Counted from the first letter of the stretch, positions 1 to 5,334 are shown. The stretch is 5,376 nucleotides of DNA from Candidatus Tayloriibacteriota bacterium (GCA_029288475.1 JARIHA010000111.1:1-5376), one strand, 5' to 3'. The notes: a model not told the origin generated them from the letters alone. Numbers and translations are program-made.

Positions 1-88
1 TCAGATACACCTAAAATACTGATTTTGCTGTGGTTTTGCGAGGTTGGCGGCTCATTTTTTTGAAGTTCTTTTCATACGGCATAAAATA

Positions 89-114
89 AAAGCCACTTTT
101 TTAGGAGTGGCTTT
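89..114 (-). terminator. Factor-independent terminator, possibly bidirectional
   Basis: A perfect 9-bp stem is formed by AAAGCCACT (89-97) and AGTGGCTTT (106-114) around an 8-nt loop. Read on the minus strand, the stem runs directly into TTTTATTTT (about 80-88), the usual T tract of an intrinsic terminator. On the plus strand the T tract is only the three Ts of the stem, then CACAG and a later T5, so termination there would be weaker. It may serve a plus-strand gene ending left of the window. No convincing minus-strand gene is seen just to its right. Confidence 0.6.
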
Positions 115-139
115 CACAGATTTTTCAAACTCCGAACCG

Positions 140-277
140 ATGGGTGACAAAGGAACAGAGCTGAAAAATGAGAAGATCAGAGTTCACTTAACCAACTTTG
201 ACCGATTCCTACTGATTGCTACAACAGTCGTAGGAATAATGGGCCTAGTTGCTGTCGGCGTTACTCTTGTCAAGTAG
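140..277 (+). CDS. Possible small single-pass membrane peptide (45 aa)
   Basis: The reading frame starts at ATG 140 and gives a 45-residue peptide beginning MGDKGTELKN. The first 22 or so residues are charged and polar. Residues about 23-43 (RFLLIATTVVGIMGLVAVGV region) form one good hydrophobic helix, and the peptide ends in a lysine. The frame is open upstream to 44, but the terminator hairpin at 89-114 lies inside that extension and the extra residues look non-biological, so the inner ATG is preferred. No Shine-Dalgarno sequence is visible, which is normal for Bacteroidota. The stop codon sits inside a small hairpin (274-291), and the structured segment 300-445 follows on the same strand, so it may be its 3' untranslated region. 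I do not recognise a family. The composition resembles small hydrophobic peptides, including type I toxins, but this is only a resemblance. It may also be a chance frame. Confidence 0.4.
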   Translation: MGDKGTELKNEKIRVHLTNFDRFLLIATTVVGIMGLVAVGVTLVK

Positions 278-291
278 TCATTCTTGACTAC
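274..291 (+). other. Stem-loop over the stop codon of the 45-aa ORF
   Basis: GTAGTCA (274-280) and TGACTAC (285-291) form a perfect 7-bp stem with a TTCT loop. The TAG stop codon of the small ORF (275-277) lies in the 5' arm. No T tract follows, so it is not a normal terminator. It is the first of a row of closely spaced hairpins continuing to 445. Confidence 0.5.
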
Positions 292-299
292 GTCTCATT

Positions 300-445
300 A
301 CTATTACCACCAGTTTTTACTGGTGCCTCTTACAGCTCCAGCATGAGCTGTGTAAGTCGTTAATGGCCACGTTATGTGTGCCAGTGCGTATGCACAAAAA
401 CATAAGGGTGGCATTGCCTCGGCAAGGGCCGCCCTTTTTGCTTTT
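300..445 (+). ncRNA. Candidate structured RNA or structured DNA element with intrinsic terminator
   Basis: Three hairpins and a terminator lie almost end to end. The first is CACCAGT/ACTGGTG with a TTTT loop (308-325). The second is CTTAC-AGCTC pairing with GAGCTG-TGTAAG with a small bulge (329-356). The third is a nested stem, GCCAC (366-370) with GTGGC (408-412), TTATGT (372-377) with ACATAA (400-405), and GTGC (378-381) with GCAC (392-395). The fourth is the terminator stem at 406-434. The presence of a plus-strand T tract favours an RNA made on the plus strand, either independently or as the 3' region of the 45-aa ORF. No known RNA family is recognised. A single-stranded DNA function, such as an origin of transfer or a recombination site, would explain the hairpins equally well. 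No plus-strand gene lies close enough downstream to make it an obvious leader. Confidence 0.4.
406..445 (+). terminator. Strong intrinsic terminator
   Basis: GGGTGGC (406-412) pairs with GCCGCCC (428-434), with one G-U pair in RNA. An inner stem TTGCC/GGCAA (414-418 and 421-425) makes a long compound hairpin. It is followed at once by TTTTTGCTTTT (435-445). This is the clearest terminator in the window and it sets the likely 3' end of any plus-strand transcript from 140 onward. Its 5' arm is also used by the competing upstream stem with 366-370. Confidence 0.7.
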
Positions 446-552
446 AATATTTTTAAATGAATTTCGCACTTATGTTGATATTTCAAATAATATTACCCTA
501 TTAACGGACAATTAGCAAATATACTAATTAAGCTCTATTAAATAATCACCGA

Positions 553-584
553 GTTGTAATAATCTGAATTTAGGTTATTACAAC
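553..584. repeat. Perfect 10-bp inverted repeat
   Basis: GTTGTAATAA (553-562) and TTATTACAAC (575-584) are exact reverse complements separated by 12 nt. There is no good T tract on either side, so it is a weak terminator at best, though it lies 12 nt beyond the stop codon of the possible minus-strand ORF at 596-760. Part of the right arm (GGTTATTAC, 573-581) recurs exactly at 793-801. Confidence 0.6.
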
Positions 585-595
585 CCTGGGACGAT

Positions 596-760
596 CTACA
601 CACTTTGATAATTCGAAAAGTTGTTAGTTGCCGAATTACTTTCGCCGCTTATTGAAATATTAAGCACGATCTTCCTAAGAGAATGGAAGAGTGTTTTAAG
701 ATAGGACTGTTCTAAATTTTCCAGAATTGTAGATTTGGTGCAAAGATTTCCTGATCTCAT
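596..760 (-). CDS. Weak candidate small ORF (54 aa)
   Basis: A minus-strand frame from ATG 760 to the TAG at 596-598 encodes 54 residues starting MRSGNLCTKS. The frame stays open upstream to 865, but that part is low-complexity and crosses the palindrome at 786-799, so the inner ATG is the better start. In favour: an A-rich tract (AAAGCAAAAAAGT) lies just before the ATG, as is common for Bacteroidota translation starts; a palindrome sits about 26 nt upstream; and an inverted repeat follows the stop. Against: the composition is unremarkable, no domain, membrane helix or motif is recognised, and the surroundings are AT-rich. It could be a gene remnant or chance. Confidence 0.2.
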   Translation of the reverse strand: MRSGNLCTKSTILENLEQSYLKTLFHSLRKIVLNISISGESNSATNNFSNYQSV

Positions 761-785
761 ACTTTTTTGCTTTAAGATATAATCA

Positions 786-799
786 AATAACCGGTTATT
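786..799. repeat. Perfect 14-bp palindrome
   Basis: AATAACCGGTTATT reads the same on both strands with no spacer. It lies upstream of the possible 54-aa minus-strand ORF, where an operator might be. Its right half plus two bases (GGTTATTAC, 793-801) repeats the sequence at 573-581, so the two sites may be bound by the same protein. This is inference from the pattern only. Confidence 0.45.
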
Positions 800-1220
800 A
801 CGTTGAGGAAATTTGAAAAAAATAGTGATAAAATTTTTTTTTAAAATTCCTCTAGTGAATATCATGTCTAAGTTACATCATTTAGTTACAAAACGAATGA
901 ATCTAGAATATTTTTTTGAAAAAAGTCGCGAATTAAATACATTTTTATTTAAAATTCACATATTTATTATAATATGCAAAAAGTGTTTACAAGCAGCATA
1001 TTAAAAATAAACTAAAAACTTATTTGCTATCTTTAATCAATTTTATCGACTTTTTTCAGCGACTTTTTGAGCAAATTCTTGCAAAGAAGCCAGAAATTTA
1101 GTATAAATCTAGGATTTCCTTAGTTACGAAATTCTCGTTTAGCCAACCTAAATGGAAAATATAAGTTTTGTTTGGAAGTAATTTACCCGCGCGCACCTTC
1201 CTTTTTACATTTTCGAATTC

Positions 1221-1253
1221 AGTAGCTCCTAGGCTAACATATGCTACTTTTTT
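1221..1253 (+). terminator. Weak hairpin with T run at the 3' end of the ATPase gene
   Basis: AGTAGC (1221-1226) pairs with GCTACT (1243-1248) around a 16-nt loop containing the palindrome CCTAGG, and on the plus strand a T6 run (1248-1253) follows. The 3' arm overlaps the last codon and stop codon of the minus-strand ATPase gene. It could stop plus-strand transcripts entering the operon from the left. On the minus strand it has no T tract, and no other clear terminator for the operon is seen. Confidence 0.25.
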
Positions 1254-4243
1254 CTTTCTGCAGATTTTGTGACCGCCTTAGCAACATTCTCTTTCTTTCG
1301 TTCCATATCCTGGGATGTGCTCGCTTCATACTCCACTTTAATTCGATATCCCTTATGTACAGTTTCTTTTGCCATTTCTTTGACGACCTGTTTATCAAGA
1401 TACTCAACTATTGCTTGAGGTTCACACACCAGAACTCTGGAAAAATCAATTTTGCTCAAATTGCTTTCAAGCTGTTCTCTGATCCGAGCTAAATGTTTAA
1501 TGTCATTTGAGCATACTATTACTTCGTGATACCCTGCCAAAAGACATTTTTGAACATTGTGGACTTCCCAAGTGTCATCGGTGGTAATTGATATTTCGCA
1601 TGCTATTCTTTTTCCTTCCCTTTCAAGGCTCAAGTCAACGCGACCTTTTCCATCTGGTGTGCTGTCTTCTATGATTGCTTTATACCCTCTTGATTCAGCC
1701 ATACGTTTTATAAGCGTCTGCAAATACCTGTGCTGTGTTTGCTCAGTCTTCTTAGTTGATTGTGTTTCTATCTCAACCGGAATGAAAGGTTCCTTTTTGG
1801 GTTTCCATTGCTCATATACCGGATCGGCTTTCGGTAACGCAACATCCTCTTTTGAAATACTACCCAAATAATCAAGGCTCTTTTCAACCAACTCCTTTTT
1901 CGTACCGTACCGATGGCGGGACTGCAATATGACGGACTCCACAATAGTCTCAGCCTCCTCTCGGTTAATCTCGGGTGGACGAATAGTCGCCAGGTTAAAA
2001 TCTGAGGTGGGCTGCTCTATTCTCGCTATGGCTTCTCCGGTACGAAGATTCTCAAGATCATCGGCATCAAAGTAGGAGAAACCGCCGGCAAACCGACGAG
2101 CATCGACATCTCCAAGACGGAAACATACTCTGGTGCCGGCATTTACAACGACTGCGCTTGCAAGTTCACCGTCATAGCGCTGCAATTGTTGCATGTCTTG
2201 ATGTGCCAAAATTAAGCCTAGATGGTATTTACGTGCTCCGCTCAAGATGTGAGACATTGACGGTGTGATAAAGTTTTGAAACTCATCAATGTAAAAAAAG
2301 AAGTCTCCACGGGCAGCCTGACTTTTTGTCTGCCGTGCCATAGCCGCCTGATATATTTTGGAGACGAAGAATGTACCGAGTAAGAAACTATTTTCTGCCC
2401 CAATCAATCCTTGTGAAAGTTTTACCAACAAGATCTTCCGTGAATCTAAAATATGTTCGAATTCGAGGCTTTTCTTTTGCCCAACCATATTACGAATCAG
2501 CTTTGGGCGAAGAAAGGTGTCCAGTCTCGTAAGAATGGAGCCAATCGAACTACTTTTAAGTAGCGGATATTCATTGTGCCAATAGTAGACTATATGTTGG
2601 TCTTGAACCTTTTGTAAGTACTCGTCTCTAAAAGGCTTTTCGATCAGAAATTTTCGAAGGTCAACAAGCGTGCCGCCTTGGTCGTTTTCTAGGAAAGCGA
2701 GTATTGCATTAGCAAGGACACTATTCATCTGGTCGCCCCATGAAGTGCTGTTCCGTTTGAACGCGGCAACGAGGTCGGATGAGAGAATGTCTTTCTCGAT
2801 TTCAGAGTGAGCCTGTAATATATTAAAGCCAACTGGGTATTCGCTGTCTGCTGGATCAACTAGTATCACATCTTCCATTCGATTCTTCGGGATATGCGAA
2901 AGTACCGCTTCAACAAGATCCCCATGCGGATCAAGAAGTGCAACTCCATTTCCTAAATGCATGTCTTGCACCAGCATAGAAAGCAACATGGTGCTCTTCC
3001 CTGTTCCTGTCGCGCCGATAATATGGGTATGTTGGAGCCGTATACTTGCCGGTACAGTCACTTGTACTTCCTGCCCATTGTGCATATTTGTTCCCAGGAC
3101 GATGTTGTGACCGATGCCATAATAGGGTGCCTGCTTAGTCTTTCGCGCTTCCCGCTGCAAAGCCGGGTTAATTACGGTATCCGTTGGGAAATGAGCGATA
3201 GTGGCTAATTCTTTTCCGTTGATGAGCATTCCTATTCGATGTGATTGACGCAGGAAGACATCCGCAATCATGTCATCTATCGGATAGCCATAATCTGAGA
3301 GGACTTGTAGAGAGTTATTTGCAGACTTACTTATGAAGTTAAGTGCTGTGCTAATAGTTTTTGTGATCTCAATAGCTCGATTGTTGGTTGGCGCTTGTCC
3401 ACACGCCCTAATACACACGGCATACAATGGCACGCTTGTTTTTGATTGAGCGAGCTTTACCATTTCCGGTGCGTCTGCAAAGAAGGAGCTACCGTTACTG
3501 GTTGTTACAGAACGCAGTATGCTCTCGGACCATGGATTGACTGCACCTTTGAAAAGGATCTGAATTACGCCTCGCTCACCTTGTCTTATGCCGGCGAGCG
3601 AAGCGAACAAGCCAATATACGGGTCATCCCTTAGGTCGTCATACAGTGCGAGCGGGCGCATAAATTCTTCCGTTAATCCGAAATTCACCACGCATGTTTG
3701 AGAATCGCCGTCCAAGATTTCAAGTCCCTCCTGGTATTTACTGAAAAAGCCGGTCGGAAAGTAAGCTTTGATTTGATTTACTACATGCGTCTCATCTATT
3801 GAATGACAAGTAATTTGCAGTCGGATTTGCTCAGCCGTCGCAATTATTTCGAAGCTAAGTGCGTGAGTAGTGTAGGACAACATAAGCAGTAATTGCTCCA
3901 TGTCCTCCATTTCTATACGGCCGCCTTTAGGTAAGAGTATTCCGTAAACAATCAAGTTTTCGTCACGCTCTTCAGGATATGCTCTTACCGGGGGGATACT
4001 GGTAAGTGCGTCATCTATTGGATCAGGGGGCGTTTTCTTTTTACGCTTTAGTGCTGATAGGAGCGCGCTTGCGATAGTGTGTCGCCTGCCGTCGTCTTCG
4101 TTCTTGGTATCTCGAATGTAATGGCCGAAGAACGGATGGAATTCTGGCTCAAGCTCTACTGGGAAATCAAAGGCGTGCCAGCCGCGTCCTCGTTGCTCCC
4201 AATGGTAAAATCGTTGCGTAAGGATATCAGACGATCTTTCCAT
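1244..4243 (-). CDS. VirD4/TraD/HerA-like DNA-translocating ATPase with C-terminal PD-(D/E)XK nuclease-like domain
   Basis: This 999-residue protein is probably a cytoplasmic motor that moves DNA, of the type IV coupling protein/HerA-FtsK class. Residues 1 to about 360 form an unassigned N-terminal region (start MERSSDILTQ, rich in W/F/P near 15-40). The ATPase core spans about 365-770. It has Walker A GATGTGKST at 410-418 (K416), ALLDPHGDL at 435-443, Walker B FFFYIDEFQNF at 648-658 (D653, E654), sensor-like LILAHQDMQQL at 677-687, and arginine-finger-like TRVCFRLGD at 704-712. After a charged linker, residues about 836-950 look like a restriction-endonuclease fold: GRVDLSLE (D870), then IACEIS (E883, S885). 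A lysine-rich tail ends the protein. No membrane helix is visible, unlike standard VirD4. The ATG at 4241-4243 overlaps the upstream gene by 17 nt, implying co-transcription and probably coupled translation. The ATPase assignment is firm, the nuclease fold likely, and the biological process unknown. Confidence 0.88.
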   Translation of the reverse strand: MERSSDILTQRFYHWEQRGRGWHAFDFPVELEPEFHPFFGHYIRDTKNEDDGRRHTIASALLSALKRKKKTPPDPIDDALTSIPPVRAYPEERDENLIVYGILLPKGGRIEMEDMEQLLLMLSYTTHALSFEIIATAEQIRLQITCHSIDETHVVNQIKAYFPTGFFSKYQEGLEILDGDSQTCVVNFGLTEEFMRPLALYDDLRDDPYIGLFASLAGIRQGERGVIQILFKGAVNPWSESILRSVTTSNGSSFFADAPEMVKLAQSKTSVPLYAVCIRACGQAPTNNRAIEITKTISTALNFISKSANNSLQVLSDYGYPIDDMIADVFLRQSHRIGMLINGKELATIAHFPTDTVINPALQREARKTKQAPYYGIGHNIVLGTNMHNGQEVQVTVPASIRLQHTHIIGATGTGKSTMLLSMLVQDMHLGNGVALLDPHGDLVEAVLSHIPKNRMEDVILVDPADSEYPVGFNILQAHSEIEKDILSSDLVAAFKRNSTSWGDQMNSVLANAILAFLENDQGGTLVDLRKFLIEKPFRDEYLQKVQDQHIVYYWHNEYPLLKSSSIGSILTRLDTFLRPKLIRNMVGQKKSLEFEHILDSRKILLVKLSQGLIGAENSFLLGTFFVSKIYQAAMARQTKSQAARGDFFFYIDEFQNFITPSMSHILSGARKYHLGLILAHQDMQQLQRYDGELASAVVVNAGTRVCFRLGDVDARRFAGGFSYFDADDLENLRTGEAIARIEQPTSDFNLATIRPPEINREEAETIVESVILQSRHRYGTKKELVEKSLDYLGSISKEDVALPKADPVYEQWKPKKEPFIPVEIETQSTKKTEQTQHRYLQTLIKRMAESRGYKAIIEDSTPDGKGRVDLSLEREGKRIACEISITTDDTWEVHNVQKCLLAGYHEVIVCSNDIKHLARIREQLESNLSKIDFSRVLVCEPQAIVEYLDKQVVKEMAKETVHKGYRIKVEYEASTSQDMERKKENVAKAVTKSAERKK
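1391..1738 (-). other. Nuclease-like C-terminal domain of the ATPase
   Basis: The codons for residues about 836-951 encode a domain with the alternating strand and helix pattern of PD-(D/E)XK enzymes. A helix (YLQTLIKRMAESRGY) precedes a strand with D870 (GRVDLSLE). A second strand carries E883 in IACEIS, and further alpha/beta units follow (YHEVIVCSN, FSRVLVCEP). The usual lysine of the E-X-K motif is a serine (S885). That change is known to be tolerated in some family members when another residue supplies the charge, so activity cannot be decided from sequence alone. Confidence 0.6.
2957..3043 (-). other. Nucleotide-binding core of the ATPase (Walker A to DPHGDL)
   Basis: This segment of the ATPase gene encodes the P-loop with Lys416 and runs to just before ALLDPHGDL (residues 435-443, whose codons lie at about 2915-2941). 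The P-loop preceded by HTHIIG and the following LDPHGD motif are the combination seen in coupling-protein and conjugative-transfer ATPases. All key residues are intact, so the motor should be able to bind and hydrolyse ATP. Confidence 0.7.
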
Positions 4244-4772
4244 CGTTATACGGTTTTACTTGCCTTTCTAGTTCAGTGAGCCGATGACCGCTTGTTGATG
4301 TCATAGTATCTATTGAGTTCATCAGGGATGTATGTACGGCTAAATAAAACATAGCTTCAGCGTCCATCTGATAGAACGTTTTATTTGATCGATCCTTGCC
4401 AAGCAGCTTGTTTATGACACGTATTCTGTTGAGTAGGGTTTCATGTTTAATGCACTGCCACGAAGAAACATACGTGCCAGTTCCATACTGTACGGCACAG
4501 ATGTACACAAGATGCTCGTTCTGTTTAACACGGAGGTAAATCCTGCGGCCTGACAAAATGTGCACCTCCAAGAATTTTTCCTCTGTGACATCTACATGGT
4601 TGATCTCTCTGGCCTTTAGTTCAGCGCGAACTTGTTCATAAAATTGATCTGATTGCAGCCGTATGCCGTCTAAAAAGTTTTGCCAATGGCCGCTAATTTT
4701 GAATGGGTTTCTGTACAGTCCGGCAACTACGAGAAATATGCCCAAACCTAACAAAATTAATACTGGTAGCAT
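4227..4772 (-). CDS. Single-pass membrane protein, probable partner or anchor of the ATPase
   Basis: This 181-residue protein opens with a strongly hydrophobic helix (residues about 2-20, LPVLILLGLGIFLVVAGLY) followed by basic and polar residues, so it should be held in the inner membrane with a cytoplasmic soluble part. That part (about 30-181) includes a probable beta-rich core, with a tyrosine/arginine strand (RRIYLRVK, about 75-82), a short ICAVQYGTGTYVSSW stretch (about 91-105) and a helical C-terminal half (DAEAMFYLAVHTSLMNSID). No catalytic motif is seen and I cannot name a family. It is the first gene of the operon, and its TGA (4227-4229) lies inside the ATPase gene. Because the ATPase lacks a membrane segment, this protein could dock it at the membrane, as proposed for two-protein coupling systems in some conjugative plasmids. 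ATG 4770-4772 is chosen because the membrane helix begins right after it; there is no Shine-Dalgarno sequence. Confidence 0.8.
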   Translation of the reverse strand: MLPVLILLGLGIFLVVAGLYRNPFKISGHWQNFLDGIRLQSDQFYEQVRAELKAREINHVDVTEEKFLEVHILSGRRIYLRVKQNEHLVYICAVQYGTGTYVSSWQCIKHETLLNRIRVINKLLGKDRSNKTFYQMDAEAMFYLAVHTSLMNSIDTMTSTSGHRLTELERQVKPYNDGKIV

Positions 4773-4803
4773 ACAATATGGTTTTTTGTGTGAGTAATTG
4801 TGG

Positions 4804-4833
4804 CAAGCTACTATTCGAAATTTTGAGTGTCAA
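4804..4833 (-). promoter_or_regulatory. Candidate promoter of the membrane protein-ATPase operon
   Basis: On the minus strand TTGACA (4833-4828) is followed after 17 nt by TAGCTTG (4810-4804), close to the Bacteroidota TAnnTTTG box though one T short. Counted from TTG to TA the spacing is 20 nt, within the usual range for that group. Transcription would begin near 4797-4800, leaving a leader of about 25 nt before ATG 4772. The upstream edge abuts the palindrome at 4833-4848. The call rests on imperfect motifs. Confidence 0.35.
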
Positions 4834-4848
4834 CCGTTAAAAAACGGT
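4833..4848. promoter_or_regulatory. Perfect palindrome in the divergent promoter region (candidate operator)
   Basis: ACCGTT (4833-4838) and AACGGT (4843-4848) are exact inverted arms with an AAAA spacer, 16 bp in total. It lies between the divergent operon and the 56-aa gene, touching the candidate minus-strand -35 element and about 35 bp upstream of the plus-strand TATCTTTG box. That is a suitable place for a repressor or activator acting on both directions. It differs in sequence from the palindrome near the XRE gene, so the same regulator need not bind both. Confidence 0.4.
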
Positions 4849-4882
4849 AAATCATTAATATCCTGTTAATGCGTAGCAGGTG

Positions 4883-4890
4883 TATCTTTG
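4883..4890 (+). promoter_or_regulatory. Bacteroidota-type -7 promoter box (TATCTTTG)
   Basis: TATCTTTG is an exact match to the TAnnTTTG -7 element used by the primary sigma factor of Bacteroidota. Transcription normally starts a few bases beyond it, near 4894-4897, that is at or next to ATG 4896. No clear TTTG -33 element is seen at the expected distance. The short consensus can occur by chance, but its place in a divergent intergenic region supports it. Confidence 0.5.
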
Positions 4891-4895
4891 TCGCA

Positions 4896-5066
4896 ATGAC
4901 GGATCAGGAACTGACTCAAATAGAAAATGAGATTTTTACAAAGCTTATGATTGACTTATTGAAACAGCAGCGAGCGGAAGGCAAAAAGGAATTTTTGTTG
5001 GACAAGTATGAGGTGGATCGAATGACCAAGGAAAGGCTCAAGAAGATACTAGCTGAAAATAAATAA
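4896..5066 (+). CDS. Small charged alpha-helical protein of unknown function (56 aa)
   Basis: The product starts MTDQELTQIE and is 56 residues long, soluble, highly charged and almost certainly helical (KLMIDLLKQQRAEGKKEF, then VDRMTKERLKKILAENK). There is no signal peptide, membrane helix or metal-binding motif, and I do not recognise a family. An ATG at 4869 would add nine residues, but the TATCTTTG box lies between the two starts, so a transcript from that promoter would not contain the upstream ATG. With ATG 4896 the message would be nearly leaderless. A third start at ATG 4947 (40 residues) would give a normal leader. The gene is divergent from the membrane protein-ATPase operon and meets the XRE gene tail to tail with 1 nt between stop codons. 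It might be an accessory or regulatory protein, which is a guess from position. Confidence 0.6.
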   Translation: MTDQELTQIENEIFTKLMIDLLKQQRAEGKKEFLLDKYEVDRMTKERLKKILAENK

Positions 5067-5067
5067 G

Positions 5068-5301
5068 TCAAAGCGCATGGGATGGCCAGAAATCTTTAGG
5101 GCTACAATCGAGTATTCTTGCGATCTCATTTAAGTGGACTACATTGTATTTCTGAGGGTACCGAATATTCTCAACCATTCCAACAAACCCAGTTGCTACC
5201 CCTAGTTCAAATGCCAGTTGCGATTGCGACATGCCACGCTCCATTCGTTTTTCTCGAACTTTTTCCATCACATGGATGTCAATCTTAGTTTTGACGGGCA
5301 T
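5068..5301 (-). CDS. XRE-family helix-turn-helix transcriptional regulator (77 aa)
   Basis: This is a one-domain DNA-binding protein of the Cro/C1 type. From the preferred ATG at 5299-5301 it has 77 residues (start MPVKTKIDIH). Helix 1 covers VMEKVREKRMERG (about 11-23), helices 2 and 3 cover MSQSQLAFELGVATGFVGMV (about 24-43), and two further helices follow. The C-terminal part KYNVVHLNEIARIL then CSPKDFWP is a pattern I associate with small XRE proteins of Bacteroidota. A GTG at 5340 would add 13 residues, but it lies inside a perfect palindrome that looks like an operator, so the shorter form is favoured. As a single small domain it probably acts as a dimer, repressing its own gene and perhaps neighbours. 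Whether it controls the ATPase operon cannot be told, because the operon's own palindrome has another sequence. Confidence 0.85.
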   Translation of the reverse strand: MPVKTKIDIHVMEKVREKRMERGMSQSQLAFELGVATGFVGMVENIRYPQKYNVVHLNEIARILDCSPKDFWPSHAL

Positions 5302-5334
5302 CCGTCGAAAGTAGAAACCATCAAAAAGAAGGTC

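Larger units (their letters stand above)
446..1220. other. AT-rich stretch without a convincing gene
   Basis: About 775 bp is strongly AT-rich, with long T and A runs especially from 820 to 1060, and clearly different in composition from the coding block at 1244-4772. Reading frames here are short and rich in F, K, I and N, as expected from composition alone. Apart from inverted repeats (553-584, 786-799, 918-928 with 1047-1057) and one weak minus-strand ORF (596-760), I see nothing that can be named. No tRNA, insertion sequence ends or CRISPR repeats are visible. Confidence 0.6.

Noticed and set aside
11..82. Minus-strand 23-codon frame (MPYEKNFKKM start)
   Set aside because: It begins within a base or two of the T tract of the minus-strand terminator and is too short and featureless to support as a gene.
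300..445. Definite origin of transfer
   Set aside because: Hairpins near a coupling-type ATPase are suggestive, but I see no recognised nic consensus and no relaxase gene. It is left as an alternative only.
304..486. Minus-strand 60-aa reading frame across the hairpin region
   Set aside because: It lies wholly over the structured 300-445 segment. The terminator and nested stems explain the sequence better, and the product has no recognisable domain.
596..865. Full-length 89-aa version of the weak minus-strand ORF
   Set aside because: The extra 35 N-terminal residues are low-complexity F/K/I/N sequence from AT-rich DNA and cross the palindrome at 786-799. Only the inner start was kept, at low confidence.
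813..1004. Plus-strand 63-aa reading frame rich in K, F and I
   Set aside because: Its composition follows from the AT-rich DNA, and there is no start signal, domain or convincing membrane topology.
4227..4243. Frameshift joining the 181-aa and 999-aa frames into one protein
   Set aside because: Each frame has its own plausible ATG and complete domain, and a 17-nt overlap is ordinary for coupled genes. No slippery sequence stands out.
1241..4279. Several plus-strand frames inside the ATPase gene
   Set aside because: They are opposite-strand shadows of the 999-aa coding sequence, with cysteine- and serine-rich products lacking any family features.
4896..5301. Toxin-antitoxin pair made of the 56-aa protein and the XRE protein
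   Set aside because: The two genes are convergent rather than co-transcribed, and the small protein shows no toxin motif.
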